DNA of 10,398 nucleotides from Rhodospirillales bacterium (GCA_903644035.1 CAHJXG010000392.1:1-10398), one strand, 5' to 3'; shown: positions 1 through 7,119, counted from the stretch's first letter. Numbers and translations: made by a program. The notes: generated by a model not told the origin, from the sequence alone.

Positions 1-450
1 GCCCTGCGCCGCCGCGTCCGCCGCCGCGATGGCGCAGGCGGCAGCGGCGGCGGCGGCAGGCCAGGTCTCCGCGCTGATGGGACAGGACGTGTCGGCGGTG
101 AACCAGCCGAGCTGGCCGACCACCATTGGACTCGGCTGCGCGCCATGGGCCAGCATCTCCGGGGAGGGATGGATGTTGGGCACCAGCTCCGGCCCGTGAT
201 CGGGCAACCGGCCCCAGGCGGCCGGGGCATCACGCAGGAAGTCCAGGTAGGCGGGCGCATGCACCGCCTCCAGCGCCGCACGGCCGGGCGGCGCAGGCAT
301 GGCGGGATCGAGGCCGAGCGCCCGGCAACCGTCCAGCAAGGCCTCGGCGCGGGCGGGCACCTCGAAATTGGCGCGGACGACGCCGCGCTGCAGGAAGAAG
401 CGCGGGGCGTGCTGAAGCTGCGCCGGGTCCCAGAATACCTTCAAACGCAC
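1..450 (-). CDS. Histone deacetylase superfamily enzyme, acetylpolyamine amidohydrolase-like (N-terminal 150 residues, runs off left edge)
   Basis: The reading frame is open from a GTG at 450 to the window edge (150 codons). Its N-terminus matches the class II deacetylase / acetylpolyamine amidohydrolase family: KVFWDPAQL with H14 and APRFFL, then NFEVPARAEALL at 28-39, VHAPAYLDFL at 63-72, NIHPSPEML at 92-100, GQLGWFTADT at 112-121 and a TW at 129-130 leading into an Ala-rich helix (130-148). Family members hydrolyse N-acetyl groups from polyamines or acetyl-lysine using Zn. The catalytic H-H pair and the Asp/His Zn ligands normally follow the last residue seen here, so activity cannot be judged. 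Start choice: GTG at 450 gives MRLKVFWDP; TTG at 444 gives MKVFWDP and has GAGGTG three bases upstream. Both fit the family, and no in-frame ATG exists upstream before a stop. It lies 88 bases downstream of the DUF3429-type gene on the same strand. The family call is firm; the substrate is not. Confidence 0.85.
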   Translation of the reverse strand, partial: MRLKVFWDPAQLQHAPRFFLQRGVVRANFEVPARAEALLDGCRALGLDPAMPAPPGRAALEAVHAPAYLDFLRDAPAAWGRLPDHGPELVPNIHPSPEMLAHGAQPSPMVVGQLGWFTADTSCPISAETWPAAAAAAACAIAAADAAAQG

Positions 451-538
451 CTCGTGGATGGTGTTGCGGCACTGCAACGTATCACAGGGCGACGGCCCGT
501 TGGCATCCCGTCCCAGAAATCGGGCAGCCCGGCGGTGC

Positions 539-1021
539 CTACAGCACCACCCGGCCGCCGAACGCCCGGATCAGGATGACGGAGACCAGGCAGACGACAA
601 CGACGATCGACAAGCCCCAGCGCAGCCACATGTAGCGCTGCGGCATCAGGCCGCGCCGGGCGGCATGCGCCTCCACTGCGGTGGTTGCGACGAACCCCGC
701 CGTCAGCACGACCAAACCCGTGGTGGGAAGGCCGATGAACGTCACCAGCATCGCCGCCCAGCCGATCAGCGACGGCACGATGCCCAGGCCGAACCTTGCC
801 CGCTGCACCCGTTCGGACGGGACGCCGCTGCCATCGAGCGCAAAGCCCCAATGCACCCCGCCCAGGAACGCCAGGATGGTCGCGCCGTATGCCACCAAGG
901 CCAGCAGCGAACGGGTGGAGCCGTCACTCGCCAGGCTGAGCGCGCCCAGGCTGCACAGCACGAAGGGAAGCAGGCCGGCTAATCCCAGGATGATGGCGAG
1001 GGGCGGCAGCGGCCGGGTCAT
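539..1021 (-). CDS. DUF3429-type small integral membrane protein
   Basis: The product has 160 residues and is mostly hydrophobic, with about five predicted membrane segments (roughly 8-30, 38-60, 80-98, 101-118 and 134-153). The YGATILAFLGGVHWGFAL stretch (45-62), with its GGVHWG core, and the late PQRYMWLRWGLS segment (127-138) are what I recall as typical of the DUF3429 family, an uncharacterised bacterial inner-membrane protein of about this length. The ATG at 1021 is supported by TGGAG at 1028-1032, six bases upstream. A longer in-frame extension upstream overlaps the glycosyltransferase gene and looks non-coding. It sits 38 bases behind the glycosyltransferase stop, so the two may share a transcript. 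Function unknown. No soluble catalytic domain is visible. Confidence 0.85.
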   Translation of the reverse strand: MTRPLPPLAIILGLAGLLPFVLCSLGALSLASDGSTRSLLALVAYGATILAFLGGVHWGFALDGSGVPSERVQRARFGLGIVPSLIGWAAMLVTFIGLPTTGLVVLTAGFVATTAVEAHAARRGLMPQRYMWLRWGLSIVVVVCLVSVILIRAFGGRVVL

Positions 1022-1059
1022 GGCAGGCTCCAGGGGCGTAGGGTGTTGGCCCCTGCGGC

Positions 1060-2271
1060 TTAGTCGCCGCCCCCGGATCGCGCAACTCCGCCAAGGCTGG
1101 GATGGGACGCCGCGCGCTGCCGTGCGGCGAGCGCGGGACGCCAGGTCATAAAGAGTGCGGCAAGGTAGGGCAGGGACTGCGCGAGCAGGGCGCCGCACCA
1201 GGCGACGGCTTGCCAGGTCGCGAGGCCGTGCACGGCCACGGTCCCGGCCAGCGCGGCCCCGGCTGCCAGCAGCAGGGCGATCTCCTCCCGCACCAGGCTT
1301 CCCGCCCGGGCGGTCGCAAGCTGCGGGTGGGCCGGGGCTTGGCAGGGCACGCCTTTGCCCAGCAGGGCGTTCCAGAACGCCCGGGCGGCGGTATGGCTCA
1401 GCGCAAGCTCCTGCACGGCCGCGCTGACCGGCACGCTGCGGAGGCGGGCCAGCCTGCCGGCGAGCAGGCCGGCCGTCAGCAGGGTGCACAAGGCCGTCGA
1501 AGTTCCGAACCGCCCGGCCCCGACAAACAGATCAAGCGACAGCGCCAGGCTGACCCACAGGAGCAGCAAGCCAAGGGCGTCACCCGCCCATGGAAGCCAT
1601 CCCGCGACGACGCGCCACCGCTGCGGCCAACTCAGCGTGCGGTCGAGCAGTGAGAGCAGCAGCCAGTGCCGACGGCCGATCTGAGCGGCGCCGTAAGCCT
1701 GGCGCGCAACGCGCCGCCGGCACTCTGCGAAATCGGCCGGGGGGTGATCGAGGGACGTGTCCGGCTCCGCCGAAAGCCACCGCGCCTGCGACAAGGCGAG
1801 GTCGAGCGCCGCGTCCTCGGTCACGGTCCATTCCGCCCAACCGCCGACGCCGTCCAAGGCGGCCTTGCGCAGGAGATAGGGAGACCGCACGACGCCCACC
1901 CGCGGGTCCGCGAATTCCGGCACGGCGTCTTGCAGCCAGCTGCGCGCCACCAGGGCGTCGGGTTCGAGGACGGCCACGACCTCGGCCCGATGGGTGGCCT
2001 GGGTGCGGGCGAAGTTCAGCGCGCCGGCCCGGCCGCCGGGCCAGCGTCCCAGATGGAAGAAGCGGAACCGGCTGCCGCGGCGGGCGCATTCCTTCGCCAC
2101 CGGCTCCCACACCGTGGGGTCGGGGGTGTTGTGGTCCACGACCAGCACCTCGAACGCCGGGTAGTCGAGGTCCGCCAGCGAGGCGAGGGCACGGCGCACC
2201 CGGTCCGGCGGCTCGTTGCAGATCGGCACATGGATCGAGACCATGGGCAGCGAAGGGGAGCGATCAGGCAT
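1060..2271 (-). CDS. Family 2 (GT-A) glycosyltransferase, membrane-anchored, with degenerate catalytic motifs
   Basis: The product has 403 residues. Residues 10-165 resemble the GT-A fold of cellulose-synthase-like family 2 enzymes: VSIHVPICNEP (11-21), DYPAFEVLVVDHNT (36-49), FRFFHL then AGALNFA (69-88), GVGGWAEWTVTEDAALDL (141-158). The C-terminal half carries hydrophobic segments (about 231-250, 257-273, 330-350 and 353-375), as expected for an enzyme that acts at the inner membrane and handles a polysaccharide. Several expected features are altered. The DxD position reads EPD (103-105). The usual QxxRW reads R187-V-A-R-Q191 just before AYGAAQI. The segment between GVVRSP (126-131) and the GGW/TED part is much shorter than I expect for the family. 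I infer a specialised or inactive transferase. Start: ATG 2271 precedes the conserved beta strand closely; ATG 2337 (22 residues longer) and ATG 2244 are alternatives, and none has a strong ribosome binding site. Acceptor and donor are unknown. Confidence 0.8.
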   Translation of the reverse strand: MPDRSPSLPMVSIHVPICNEPPDRVRRALASLADLDYPAFEVLVVDHNTPDPTVWEPVAKECARRGSRFRFFHLGRWPGGRAGALNFARTQATHRAEVVAVLEPDALVARSWLQDAVPEFADPRVGVVRSPYLLRKAALDGVGGWAEWTVTEDAALDLALSQARWLSAEPDTSLDHPPADFAECRRRVARQAYGAAQIGRRHWLLLSLLDRTLSWPQRWRVVAGWLPWAGDALGLLLLWVSLALSLDLFVGAGRFGTSTALCTLLTAGLLAGRLARLRSVPVSAAVQELALSHTAARAFWNALLGKGVPCQAPAHPQLATARAGSLVREEIALLLAAGAALAGTVAVHGLATWQAVAWCGALLAQSLPYLAALFMTWRPALAARQRAASHPSLGGVARSGGGD

Positions 2272-2361
2272 GACGGAGCATCCGGACAGCGGGAGAAGCT
2301 GGTTGCTATGACGCCAGTGCGGCCACTCTCTGGCCATATCGTGTCCGAAACAGGGCAGGCC

Positions 2362-2391
2362 CTGACCTTTTTCCCGCCGACCGCCTATGCT
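2362..2391 (+). promoter_or_regulatory. Possible sigma-70-type promoter for the CNNM/CorC gene
   Basis: In the 127-base divergent gap between the glycosyltransferase and the CNNM/CorC gene, CTGACC (2362-2367) and TATGCT (2386-2391) are separated by 18 bases, a fair -35/-10 pair for an alphaproteobacterium. The expected start of transcription falls around 2398, at the ATG at 2399, which would give a nearly leaderless mRNA. This agrees with the lack of a clear ribosome binding site. Prediction from pattern only. Confidence 0.3.
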
Positions 2392-2398
2392 GGGCAGC

Positions 2399-3697
2399 AT
2401 GGGACTCAGCCTCGAACTGCTCATCGTGCTTTTGCTGGTCGTGCTCAACGGCGTGTTCGCCATGAGCGAGCTGGCCCTGGTCTCGGTCCGCCGTGCCCGG
2501 CTGATGGTGCTGGAGCGGCAAGGCGTGGCCGGCGCCGCCACCGCGCGCCTGCTGGCGGAAGACCCGCAGCGCTTCCTGCCAACCGTGCAGGTTGGCATCA
2601 CGCTGGTCAGCGTGCTGGCCGGGGTGTTTGGCGGCGCGCGGATCACCGCGCGGCTGGAGACCTGGTTCCTGGGCATTCCCCCGCTCGCGCCGTTCGCCGC
2701 CAGCCTCTCGCTCGCCATCGTCGTGGTGCTGACGACCTACCTGACGCTCGTGCTGGGCGAGCTGGTGCCCAAGCAGCTGGCGCTGCGGCGGCCGGAGCAG
2801 CTGGCGGCGGCCGTGGCCCTGCCGCTGGAGCGGCTGTCGCGCATCGTCGGGCCGATCGTCTGGGTGCTCGGCAAGTCCTCCGGCGTGGTGCTGCGTCTGT
2901 TCGGCGCCCACGCCGACGAGCGCCAGTCGGTGACAGAGGAGGAGTTAAAGGCGCTGCTGGCGGAAGGCGCCGAGGAGGGCGTGCTTGAGACGGAGGAGCA
3001 CGAGATGATCGAGCGGCTGCTCCGCCTGGCGGACAAGCCGGTGCGCGCGATCATGACGCCGCGGACCGAGCTGGCATGGATCGACCGCACCGACGCGCCG
3101 CAGGACATCGCGGCGACGCTCAAGGCCACGCCGCACAGCCGGTTCGTGGTGTGCGAAGGCTCCATCGACAACGTGGTGGGCGTCGTGCAGGCCAAGGACA
3201 TCCTCGACCGCCTGCTCGACGGCGGCGAGGTGTCGGTCGCGGCGGCGCTGCGCAAGCCGATGGTGATCCCCGACACCGTGACCGCGCTTGACGCCTTGGA
3301 GCGGTTGAAGGCGGAACCGCTCGGCCTCGCCCTGGTGATGGACGAGTATGGCAGCTTCGAGGGCCTGGTGACGGCGTCCGACGTGCTGCAGGCCATCGTG
3401 GGGGAGCCGGCCGACCCGACTGCCATCCTGGCAGAGGGGGAGGCCGCAGTGGCCGGAGCCATGCTGTTGGACGGCGCCATGCCGGTCGATGAGATCAAGT
3501 CGAGGCTGGACTTGCCGGACCTGCCAGCCGAGGGCAGCTACCACACCCTCGCCGGCTTGCTGCTGGCATTGCTGCGTCGCCTGCCGCGCATCGGCGACCG
3601 GATCGTCTTTGGCGGCTGGCGGTTCGAGGTGGTGGAGATGGACGGCCGCCGGGTTTCCCGTGTCAGCGCGCAGCCGGAGCCGGCGGCTGAGGTCTAG
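2399..3697 (+). CDS. CNNM/CorC (hemolysin C)-family transporter-like membrane protein with CBS pair
   Basis: The product has 432 residues, the usual length for the family. Residues 1-190 form the DUF21/CNNM membrane domain: three or four hydrophobic helices (about 4-28, 66-84, 100-122 and 140-160) with NGVFAMSELALVS at 17-29 and GELVPKQLAL at 120-129. An acidic linker (178-205) leads to MTPRTEL (219-225), which opens a CBS domain pair (about 215-340; second repeat with MDEYGSFEGLVTASDVL at 314-330). A CorC_HlyC C-terminal domain (about 345-425) follows, with EGSYHTLAGLLL at 378-389. Relatives are linked to Mg2+/Co2+ or Na+/Mg2+ transport with adenine-nucleotide sensing by the CBS pair; the hemolysin name is historical. 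ATG 2399 starts directly before the first helix. ATG 2387, four codons earlier and in frame, is possible but lies inside the putative -10. The stop abuts the stop of a convergent small gene. Family assignment is secure; the ion is inferred. Confidence 0.93.
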   Translation: MGLSLELLIVLLLVVLNGVFAMSELALVSVRRARLMVLERQGVAGAATARLLAEDPQRFLPTVQVGITLVSVLAGVFGGARITARLETWFLGIPPLAPFAASLSLAIVVVLTTYLTLVLGELVPKQLALRRPEQLAAAVALPLERLSRIVGPIVWVLGKSSGVVLRLFGAHADERQSVTEEELKALLAEGAEEGVLETEEHEMIERLLRLADKPVRAIMTPRTELAWIDRTDAPQDIAATLKATPHSRFVVCEGSIDNVVGVVQAKDILDRLLDGGEVSVAAALRKPMVIPDTVTALDALERLKAEPLGLALVMDEYGSFEGLVTASDVLQAIVGEPADPTAILAEGEAAVAGAMLLDGAMPVDEIKSRLDLPDLPAEGSYHTLAGLLLALLRRLPRIGDRIVFGGWRFEVVEMDGRRVSRVSAQPEPAAEV

Positions 3698-3701
3698 CTA
3701 G
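3694..3701. other. CTAGCTAG palindrome holding both convergent stop codons
   Basis: The eight bases CTAGCTAG are a perfect palindrome. The plus-strand CNNM gene stops with TAG at 3695-3697. The minus-strand 55-residue peptide gene stops with TAG read from 3700 to 3698. The two genes therefore end on adjacent bases inside the palindrome, with no room for a conventional terminator between them. Confidence 0.85.
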
Positions 3702-3865
3702 TAGAAGCGGCCCTGTCCGAAAAGCAGGAACAGGACCAGCAGCAGCAGAAGCAGTCCCAGGCCGCCGCCGTAGCCACGACCGCCATAGTAGCCCCGGTTG
3801 TAGCCGTAGAACCCGCCGCCGCCGAACAGCACGACGAGGACGACGACGATCACGATGAGGCTCAT
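3698..3865 (-). CDS. 55-residue Gly/Tyr-rich hydrophobic peptide (DUF3309-like)
   Basis: The small frame from ATG 3865 encodes a hydrophobic N-terminus (MSLIVIVVVLVVLF), a Gly/Tyr-rich loop (residues 15-35, with GGGGFYGYNRGYYGG at 15-29) and a second hydrophobic helix (LGLLLLLLVLFLLF at 36-49), ending GQGRFY. This is the layout of short alphaproteobacterial proteins of the DUF3309 kind: two membrane-crossing segments around a Gly/Tyr/Arg loop. I assign that family from memory of the pattern only. GGGAGA at 3875-3880 lies nine bases before the ATG, supporting translation. The overlapping 69-residue frame on the same strand is Arg/Pro-rich and reads as a shadow. The gene lies 90 bases downstream of malate synthase and converges on the CNNM gene without a gap. 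Function unknown; it is probably an inner-membrane peptide. Confidence 0.8.
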   Translation of the reverse strand: MSLIVIVVVLVVLFGGGGFYGYNRGYYGGRGYGGGLGLLLLLLVLFLLFGQGRFY

Positions 3866-3955
3866 GGCTCAATGTCTCCCGGATGCGGCACAGCCCGTCG
3901 CGTCCTGGAACGGCCGGAACCGCCCTGAGTTCCCGCCATCGTGACCGGGCCGGCG

Positions 3956-6112
3956 TCAGGCCGCCTTCGCCTCCCGCCGCCGGGCATGAAGGATGAACTC
4001 GGTGTAACCATTCGGCTGCGTGCGGCCCTTGAACACCAGGTCGCAGGCGGCCTGGAACGCCGGGCCGTCGAGGTTGGCCGCCATCGGGCGGTAGGCGGCG
4101 TCGCCGGCGTTCTGCCGGTCCACGACCCGGGCCATGCGGCGCAGCGTCTCCGTCACCTGCGCCTCCGTCACAATGCCGTGGCGGAGCCAGTTGGCGATGT
4201 GCTGGCTGGAGATGCGCAGGGTCGCGCGGTCCTCCATCAGGCCGACGTCGTGAACGTCCGGCACCTTGGAGCAGCCGACGCCCTGGTCGATCCAGCGGAC
4301 GACGTAGCCGAGGATACCCTGGGCGTTGTTGTCCAGCTCCTGCTGCACGTCGTCCGGCGCCCAGTTCGGACGGTCGGCCACCGGGATGGTCAGCAGGTCC
4401 GCCAGCGTGCCGCGCGGATGCCCGGCCAGCTCCGCCTGCCGTGCGGCCACGTCCACCTCATGATAGTGCAGCGCGTGGAGCGTCGCGGCGGTCGGGGAGG
4501 GGACCCAGGCCGTGTTGGCCCCGGCCCGGGGGTGGCCGATCTTCTGCTCCAGCATGTCGGCCATGCGGTCTGGCGCCGCCCACATGCCCTTGCCGATCTG
4601 CGCCCGGCCGCGCAGGCCGCAGGCCAGGCCGATGTCGACGTTGCGGTCCTCGTACGCCTTGATCCAGGCCGCGCCCTTCATCTCGTTCTTGCGGATCATG
4701 GCGCCGGCTTCCATCGCGGTGTGGATCTCGTCCCCGGTGCGGTCGAGGAAGCCGGTGTTGATGAACGCCACCCGGTCGCGCGCCGCGTGGATGCAGGCGG
4801 CGAGGTTGGCGCTGGTCCGCCGCTCCTCGTCCATGATGCCCATCTTCAGGGTGTTGGGCGTGAGGCCGAGCATAGCTTCGACGCGCGTGAAGATTTCGCC
4901 GGCGAAGGCGACCTCCTCCGGCCCGTGCATCTTCGGCTTGACGATGTAGACCGACCCCGCCCGGCTGTTGCGGATCGGGCCGGTGGCGCGCAGGTCGTGC
5001 ATGGCGATCAGCGAGGTGACGGCGGCATCCAGCAGCCCCTCCGGGATTTCGGCGCCGTCCGCGGCCAGCACGGCGTCGGTGTACATGTGGTGGCCGACGT
5101 TGCGGATCAGCATGGTGCTGCGGCCCGGCAGGGCCAGGGCGCCGCCCCCCGGCGCCGTGTACTCGCGGTCGGGGTTGAGCCGGCGCACGACCGGCTGGCC
5201 GTTCTTCTCCAGCGACGCCGACAGCGTTCCCTGCATCAGGCCGAGCCAGTTGCGATACACCGCCACCTTGTCGGCCGCATCGACGGCGGCGACGCTGTCC
5301 TCGCAATCCTGGATCGTGGTGAGGGCCGATTCGAGCAGCACGTCCGCAACCCCGGCCGGGTCATCCTGGCCGATGGGATGGCCGTGGTCGATGCCGACCT
5401 CAAGGTGCAGGCCGTTGTTGCGCAGCAGGATCGCACTGGGCGCCGAGGGCTGGCCGCGGTAGCCCACGAACCTCTCCGGCGCGGCCAGACCAATTGCGCC
5501 CTGGCGGGTCGCCGCCCGCAGCGCGCCATCCTCGACCGTGTAGCGGGTCACATCCGCGTGGGAAGCCCCGGCCAGCGGCGCCGCGAGGTCCAGCAGTTCC
5601 TTCGCCCGCTTCACGACAAGGGCGCCGCGGACCTTGTTGAAGCCGCGGCCGCGCTCCGCCCCATCGCTCTCCGGCAGCGCGTCCGTGCCATACAGCGCGT
5701 CGTACAGGCTGCCCCACCGCGCGTTGGCCGCGTTCAGCGCGTAGCGGGCGTTCATCACCGGCACGACAAGCTGCGGCCCGGCGATGCCCGCGATCTCGGC
5801 GTCCACGTTGGCCGTGCCGACCTCGAAGGGCGCCGGCTCCGGCAGCAGGTAGCCGATGCCGCGGAGGAAGTCCTGATACGCCGCGGGATCGTGCGGCTTG
5901 GCCGAATGGGACAGGTGCCACTGGTCGATTTGGCGTTGCAGCTCGTCGCGTTGGGCAAGCAGCTCGGCATTGCGCGGCGCCAGGTCGCGCACCAGCGCGG
6001 CGAAGCCGGTCCAGAACGCATCGGCCCCGACGCCAGTGCCCGGCAGCGCCTCGGCGATGAAGCCATGCAGCTCGGCCGCGACCCGCAGGCCCGCAACGTC
6101 AACTCGATCCAT
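3956..6112 (-). CDS. glcB: Malate synthase G
   Basis: The product has 718 residues, close to the roughly 720 typical of the monomeric G isoform. It condenses glyoxylate with acetyl-CoA to give malate and CoA in the cytoplasm (glyoxylate shunt and glycolate use). Visible landmarks include [15 protein letters not shown] (268-282), [12 protein letters not shown] (335-346) with Arg337 in the place of the catalytic Arg338 of E. coli, GIMDEERRT (425-433) carrying the Mg-binding Glu, and [11 protein letters not shown] (452-462) with Mg-ligand Asp457. GVGCSKVPD (611-619) and [14 protein letters not shown] (625-638), with Asp628 in the place of the catalytic base Asp631, complete the active site. All catalytic residues I can check are present. 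AGAGGA at 6119-6124, six bases before ATG 6112, fixes the start. The RraA-family gene ends 64 bases upstream on the same strand, so co-transcription is plausible. No isocitrate lyase or glycolate oxidase gene is in the window. Confidence 0.97.
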   Translation of the reverse strand: MDRVDVAGLRVAAELHGFIAEALPGTGVGADAFWTGFAALVRDLAPRNAELLAQRDELQRQIDQWHLSHSAKPHDPAAYQDFLRGIGYLLPEPAPFEVGTANVDAEIAGIAGPQLVVPVMNARYALNAANARWGSLYDALYGTDALPESDGAERGRGFNKVRGALVVKRAKELLDLAAPLAGASHADVTRYTVEDGALRAATRQGAIGLAAPERFVGYRGQPSAPSAILLRNNGLHLEVGIDHGHPIGQDDPAGVADVLLESALTTIQDCEDSVAAVDAADKVAVYRNWLGLMQGTLSASLEKNGQPVVRRLNPDREYTAPGGGALALPGRSTMLIRNVGHHMYTDAVLAADGAEIPEGLLDAAVTSLIAMHDLRATGPIRNSRAGSVYIVKPKMHGPEEVAFAGEIFTRVEAMLGLTPNTLKMGIMDEERRTSANLAACIHAARDRVAFINTGFLDRTGDEIHTAMEAGAMIRKNEMKGAAWIKAYEDRNVDIGLACGLRGRAQIGKGMWAAPDRMADMLEQKIGHPRAGANTAWVPSPTAATLHALHYHEVDVAARQAELAGHPRGTLADLLTIPVADRPNWAPDDVQQELDNNAQGILGYVVRWIDQGVGCSKVPDVHDVGLMEDRATLRISSQHIANWLRHGIVTEAQVTETLRRMARVVDRQNAGDAAYRPMAANLDGPAFQAACDLVFKGRTQPNGYTEFILHARRREAKAA

Positions 6113-6176
6113 CTCGCATCCTCTCGTGGCGCGTCCTTATTGAGGCAGGCGCGCCCGGAGTCGAGGGGGCCTGCGC

Positions 6177-6881
6177 TCAGCCCTGCCGGGCGCTCCACGC
6201 AATGTAGGCCGCCTGGGTCTCGGCGTTGGGCGGGTAGGTGCCGGGCAGCGGGGCGCCGGCCGCGATGCGCTCCAGGACGAACCGCTCCATCCGCTCCTGC
6301 TCGGCCGCCTGCTCGGCGACCTCGTCGGCGATGCCGGCCGGGAGCACCACGACGCCGTCCGCGTCGCCCACGATGATGTCCCCGGGATAGACCGCGACGC
6401 CGCCGCAGCCGATGGGCACGTCGATCTCGACCGCGTGGTGCAGCACGAGGTTCAGCGGCGCCGACGCCCCGGCGCAGAACACCGGCATCGCCATCGCGCC
6501 GATGGCGCCGCTGTCGCGCAGCCCGCCATCGGTGACCGTGCCGGCGGCGCCCCGCATTTGGAGCCGGGTCATCAGGATCTCGCCCCCGCACGCGGCCCGC
6601 GCGTCGCCGCGGCAGTCCTGCACCAGGACGCAGCCGGGCCGGGCGGTCTCCACCGCCTTGCGCTGCGGGTGCTCGGGATCGGCGAACACGCCGAGATGGT
6701 CGACGTCCTCGCGCGCCGGGATGTAGCGGAGCGTCATGGCGGGCCCGACCATGTTGGGGCCGGGCGGACCCAGCCGGCGGACGCCCTGCATGAAGGCGTT
6801 GCGCAGCCCGCGCTTGAACAGCTGCGTGGTGAGGGTCGCGGTGCTGGCCAGCATCAGCCAAGCTTTGGTGTCTGGGTGCAT
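6177..6881 (-). CDS. RraA / 4-hydroxy-4-methyl-2-oxoglutarate aldolase family protein
   Basis: The product has 234 residues and spans the RraA-like (old name dimethylmenaquinone methyltransferase-like) fold. Motifs seen are CGGEILMTRLQMRGAAGTV (98-116), TDGGLRD (117-123) with the Arg122-Asp123 pair that binds substrate and divalent metal in HMG aldolases, and VYPGDIIVGDADGVVVLP (164-181). The tail (PLPGTYPPNAETQAAYIAW, 211-229) recurs in a subgroup annotated as RNase activity regulator. Because the Arg-Asp pair is kept, I favour a metal-dependent aldolase or decarboxylase of a 2-oxo acid over a regulator of RNase E, but the substrate is unknown. ATG 6881 is chosen because AGGAG lies five bases upstream; an in-frame ATG at 6908 would add nine residues and has no such site. 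It precedes malate synthase G by 64 bases and follows the small lipoprotein gene by 69 bases. Confidence 0.9.
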   Translation of the reverse strand: MHPDTKAWLMLASTATLTTQLFKRGLRNAFMQGVRRLGPPGPNMVGPAMTLRYIPAREDVDHLGVFADPEHPQRKAVETARPGCVLVQDCRGDARAACGGEILMTRLQMRGAAGTVTDGGLRDSGAIGAMAMPVFCAGASAPLNLVLHHAVEIDVPIGCGGVAVYPGDIIVGDADGVVVLPAGIADEVAEQAAEQERMERFVLERIAAGAPLPGTYPPNAETQAAYIAWSARQG

Positions 6882-6886
6882 AGGTG

Positions 6887-6891
6887 CTCCT
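6887..6891 (-). promoter_or_regulatory. Ribosome binding site of the RraA-family gene
   Basis: A perfect AGGAG on the minus strand, with a five-base spacer to ATG 6881, decides between the two in-frame start codons (6881 and 6908). It falls inside the longer alternative, which has no comparable site. Confidence 0.8.
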
Positions 6892-6950
6892 GCGTAACGG
6901 CGCCCCACCCTGCACGCGCATTCTCGGACGCGAGGCGTCGCGCGGGACGT

Positions 6951-7109
6951 CTAGTCGATGATATCCGCGCAGGCGTCCGTCGGCGCCGCCGCGACGTGGC
7001 CCACGACCGGCACGATCTTCAGCGCCGCCGACGTCACCCGGCACGGCGCCGCGGCCAAGCCGCAGCCGGACAGGACCAGCAGGGAGAGCAACAGGATGAT
7101 CCGGGTCAT
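6951..7109 (-). CDS. 52-residue predicted lipoprotein
   Basis: ATG 7109 opens a 52-residue frame with a lipoprotein signal peptide: MTR, a hydrophobic core (IILLLSLLVL), then the lipobox LSGC with the acceptor Cys at 16. The mature part would be only 37 residues: CGLAAAPCRVTSAALK (16-31), IVPVVGHVAAAP (32-43) and TDACADIID (44-52), with two further cysteines at 23 and 47 that could form a disulfide. The start lies 10 bases after the stop of the ABC-F gene on the same strand, so translation is probably coupled; no strong ribosome binding site is seen. I recall similar short lipoproteins in alphaproteobacteria annotated only as domains of unknown function (possibly DUF6726, unverified). The membrane target is unknown. 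The lipobox makes this much more convincing than an arbitrary short frame. Confidence 0.8.
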   Translation of the reverse strand: MTRIILLLSLLVLSGCGLAAAPCRVTSAALKIVPVVGHVAAAPTDACADIID

Positions 7110-7119
7110 GCGCCGGAGC

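Noticed and set aside
38..60. GCC/GCG-rich near-repeat at the left end
   Set aside because: It lies within the Ala-rich helix that follows the conserved TW of the deacetylase-family protein and is explained by codon bias.
1022..1489. N-terminal extension of the DUF3429-type frame to ATG 1489
   Set aside because: The added residues overlap the glycosyltransferase gene out of frame and are Arg/Pro/Gly-rich. ATG 1021 has a good ribosome binding site and begins the first membrane helix.
2272..2718. Extension of the glycosyltransferase frame to 2718
   Set aside because: It would run across the divergent promoter into the CNNM gene, and its Ser/Arg/Pro-rich sequence has no family resemblance.
1666..2988. 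Plus-strand open frame of 440 codons bridging the glycosyltransferase and CNNM genes
   Set aside because: It overlaps two well-supported genes and the divergent promoter region, and turns into an Arg/Ala/Gly-rich shadow frame.
6142..6178. Imperfect hairpin between the RraA-family and malate synthase genes (gaggcaggc with gcctgcgctc)
   Set aside because: The stem has a bulge, the loop is about 18 bases and no T-run follows, so it is not a convincing terminator or attenuator.
3941..6376. Plus-strand open frame of 811 codons antisense to malate synthase G
   Set aside because: It mirrors the malate synthase gene, is rich in Arg/Ala/Val/His/Gln as expected from reading GC-rich codons backwards, and has no recognisable domain. 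The minus-strand enzyme is complete with all active-site motifs.
6927..6939. GACGC-GAG-GCGTC hairpin between the lipoprotein and RraA-family genes
   Set aside because: Only five base pairs and no T-run; such short inverted repeats are expected by chance at this GC content.
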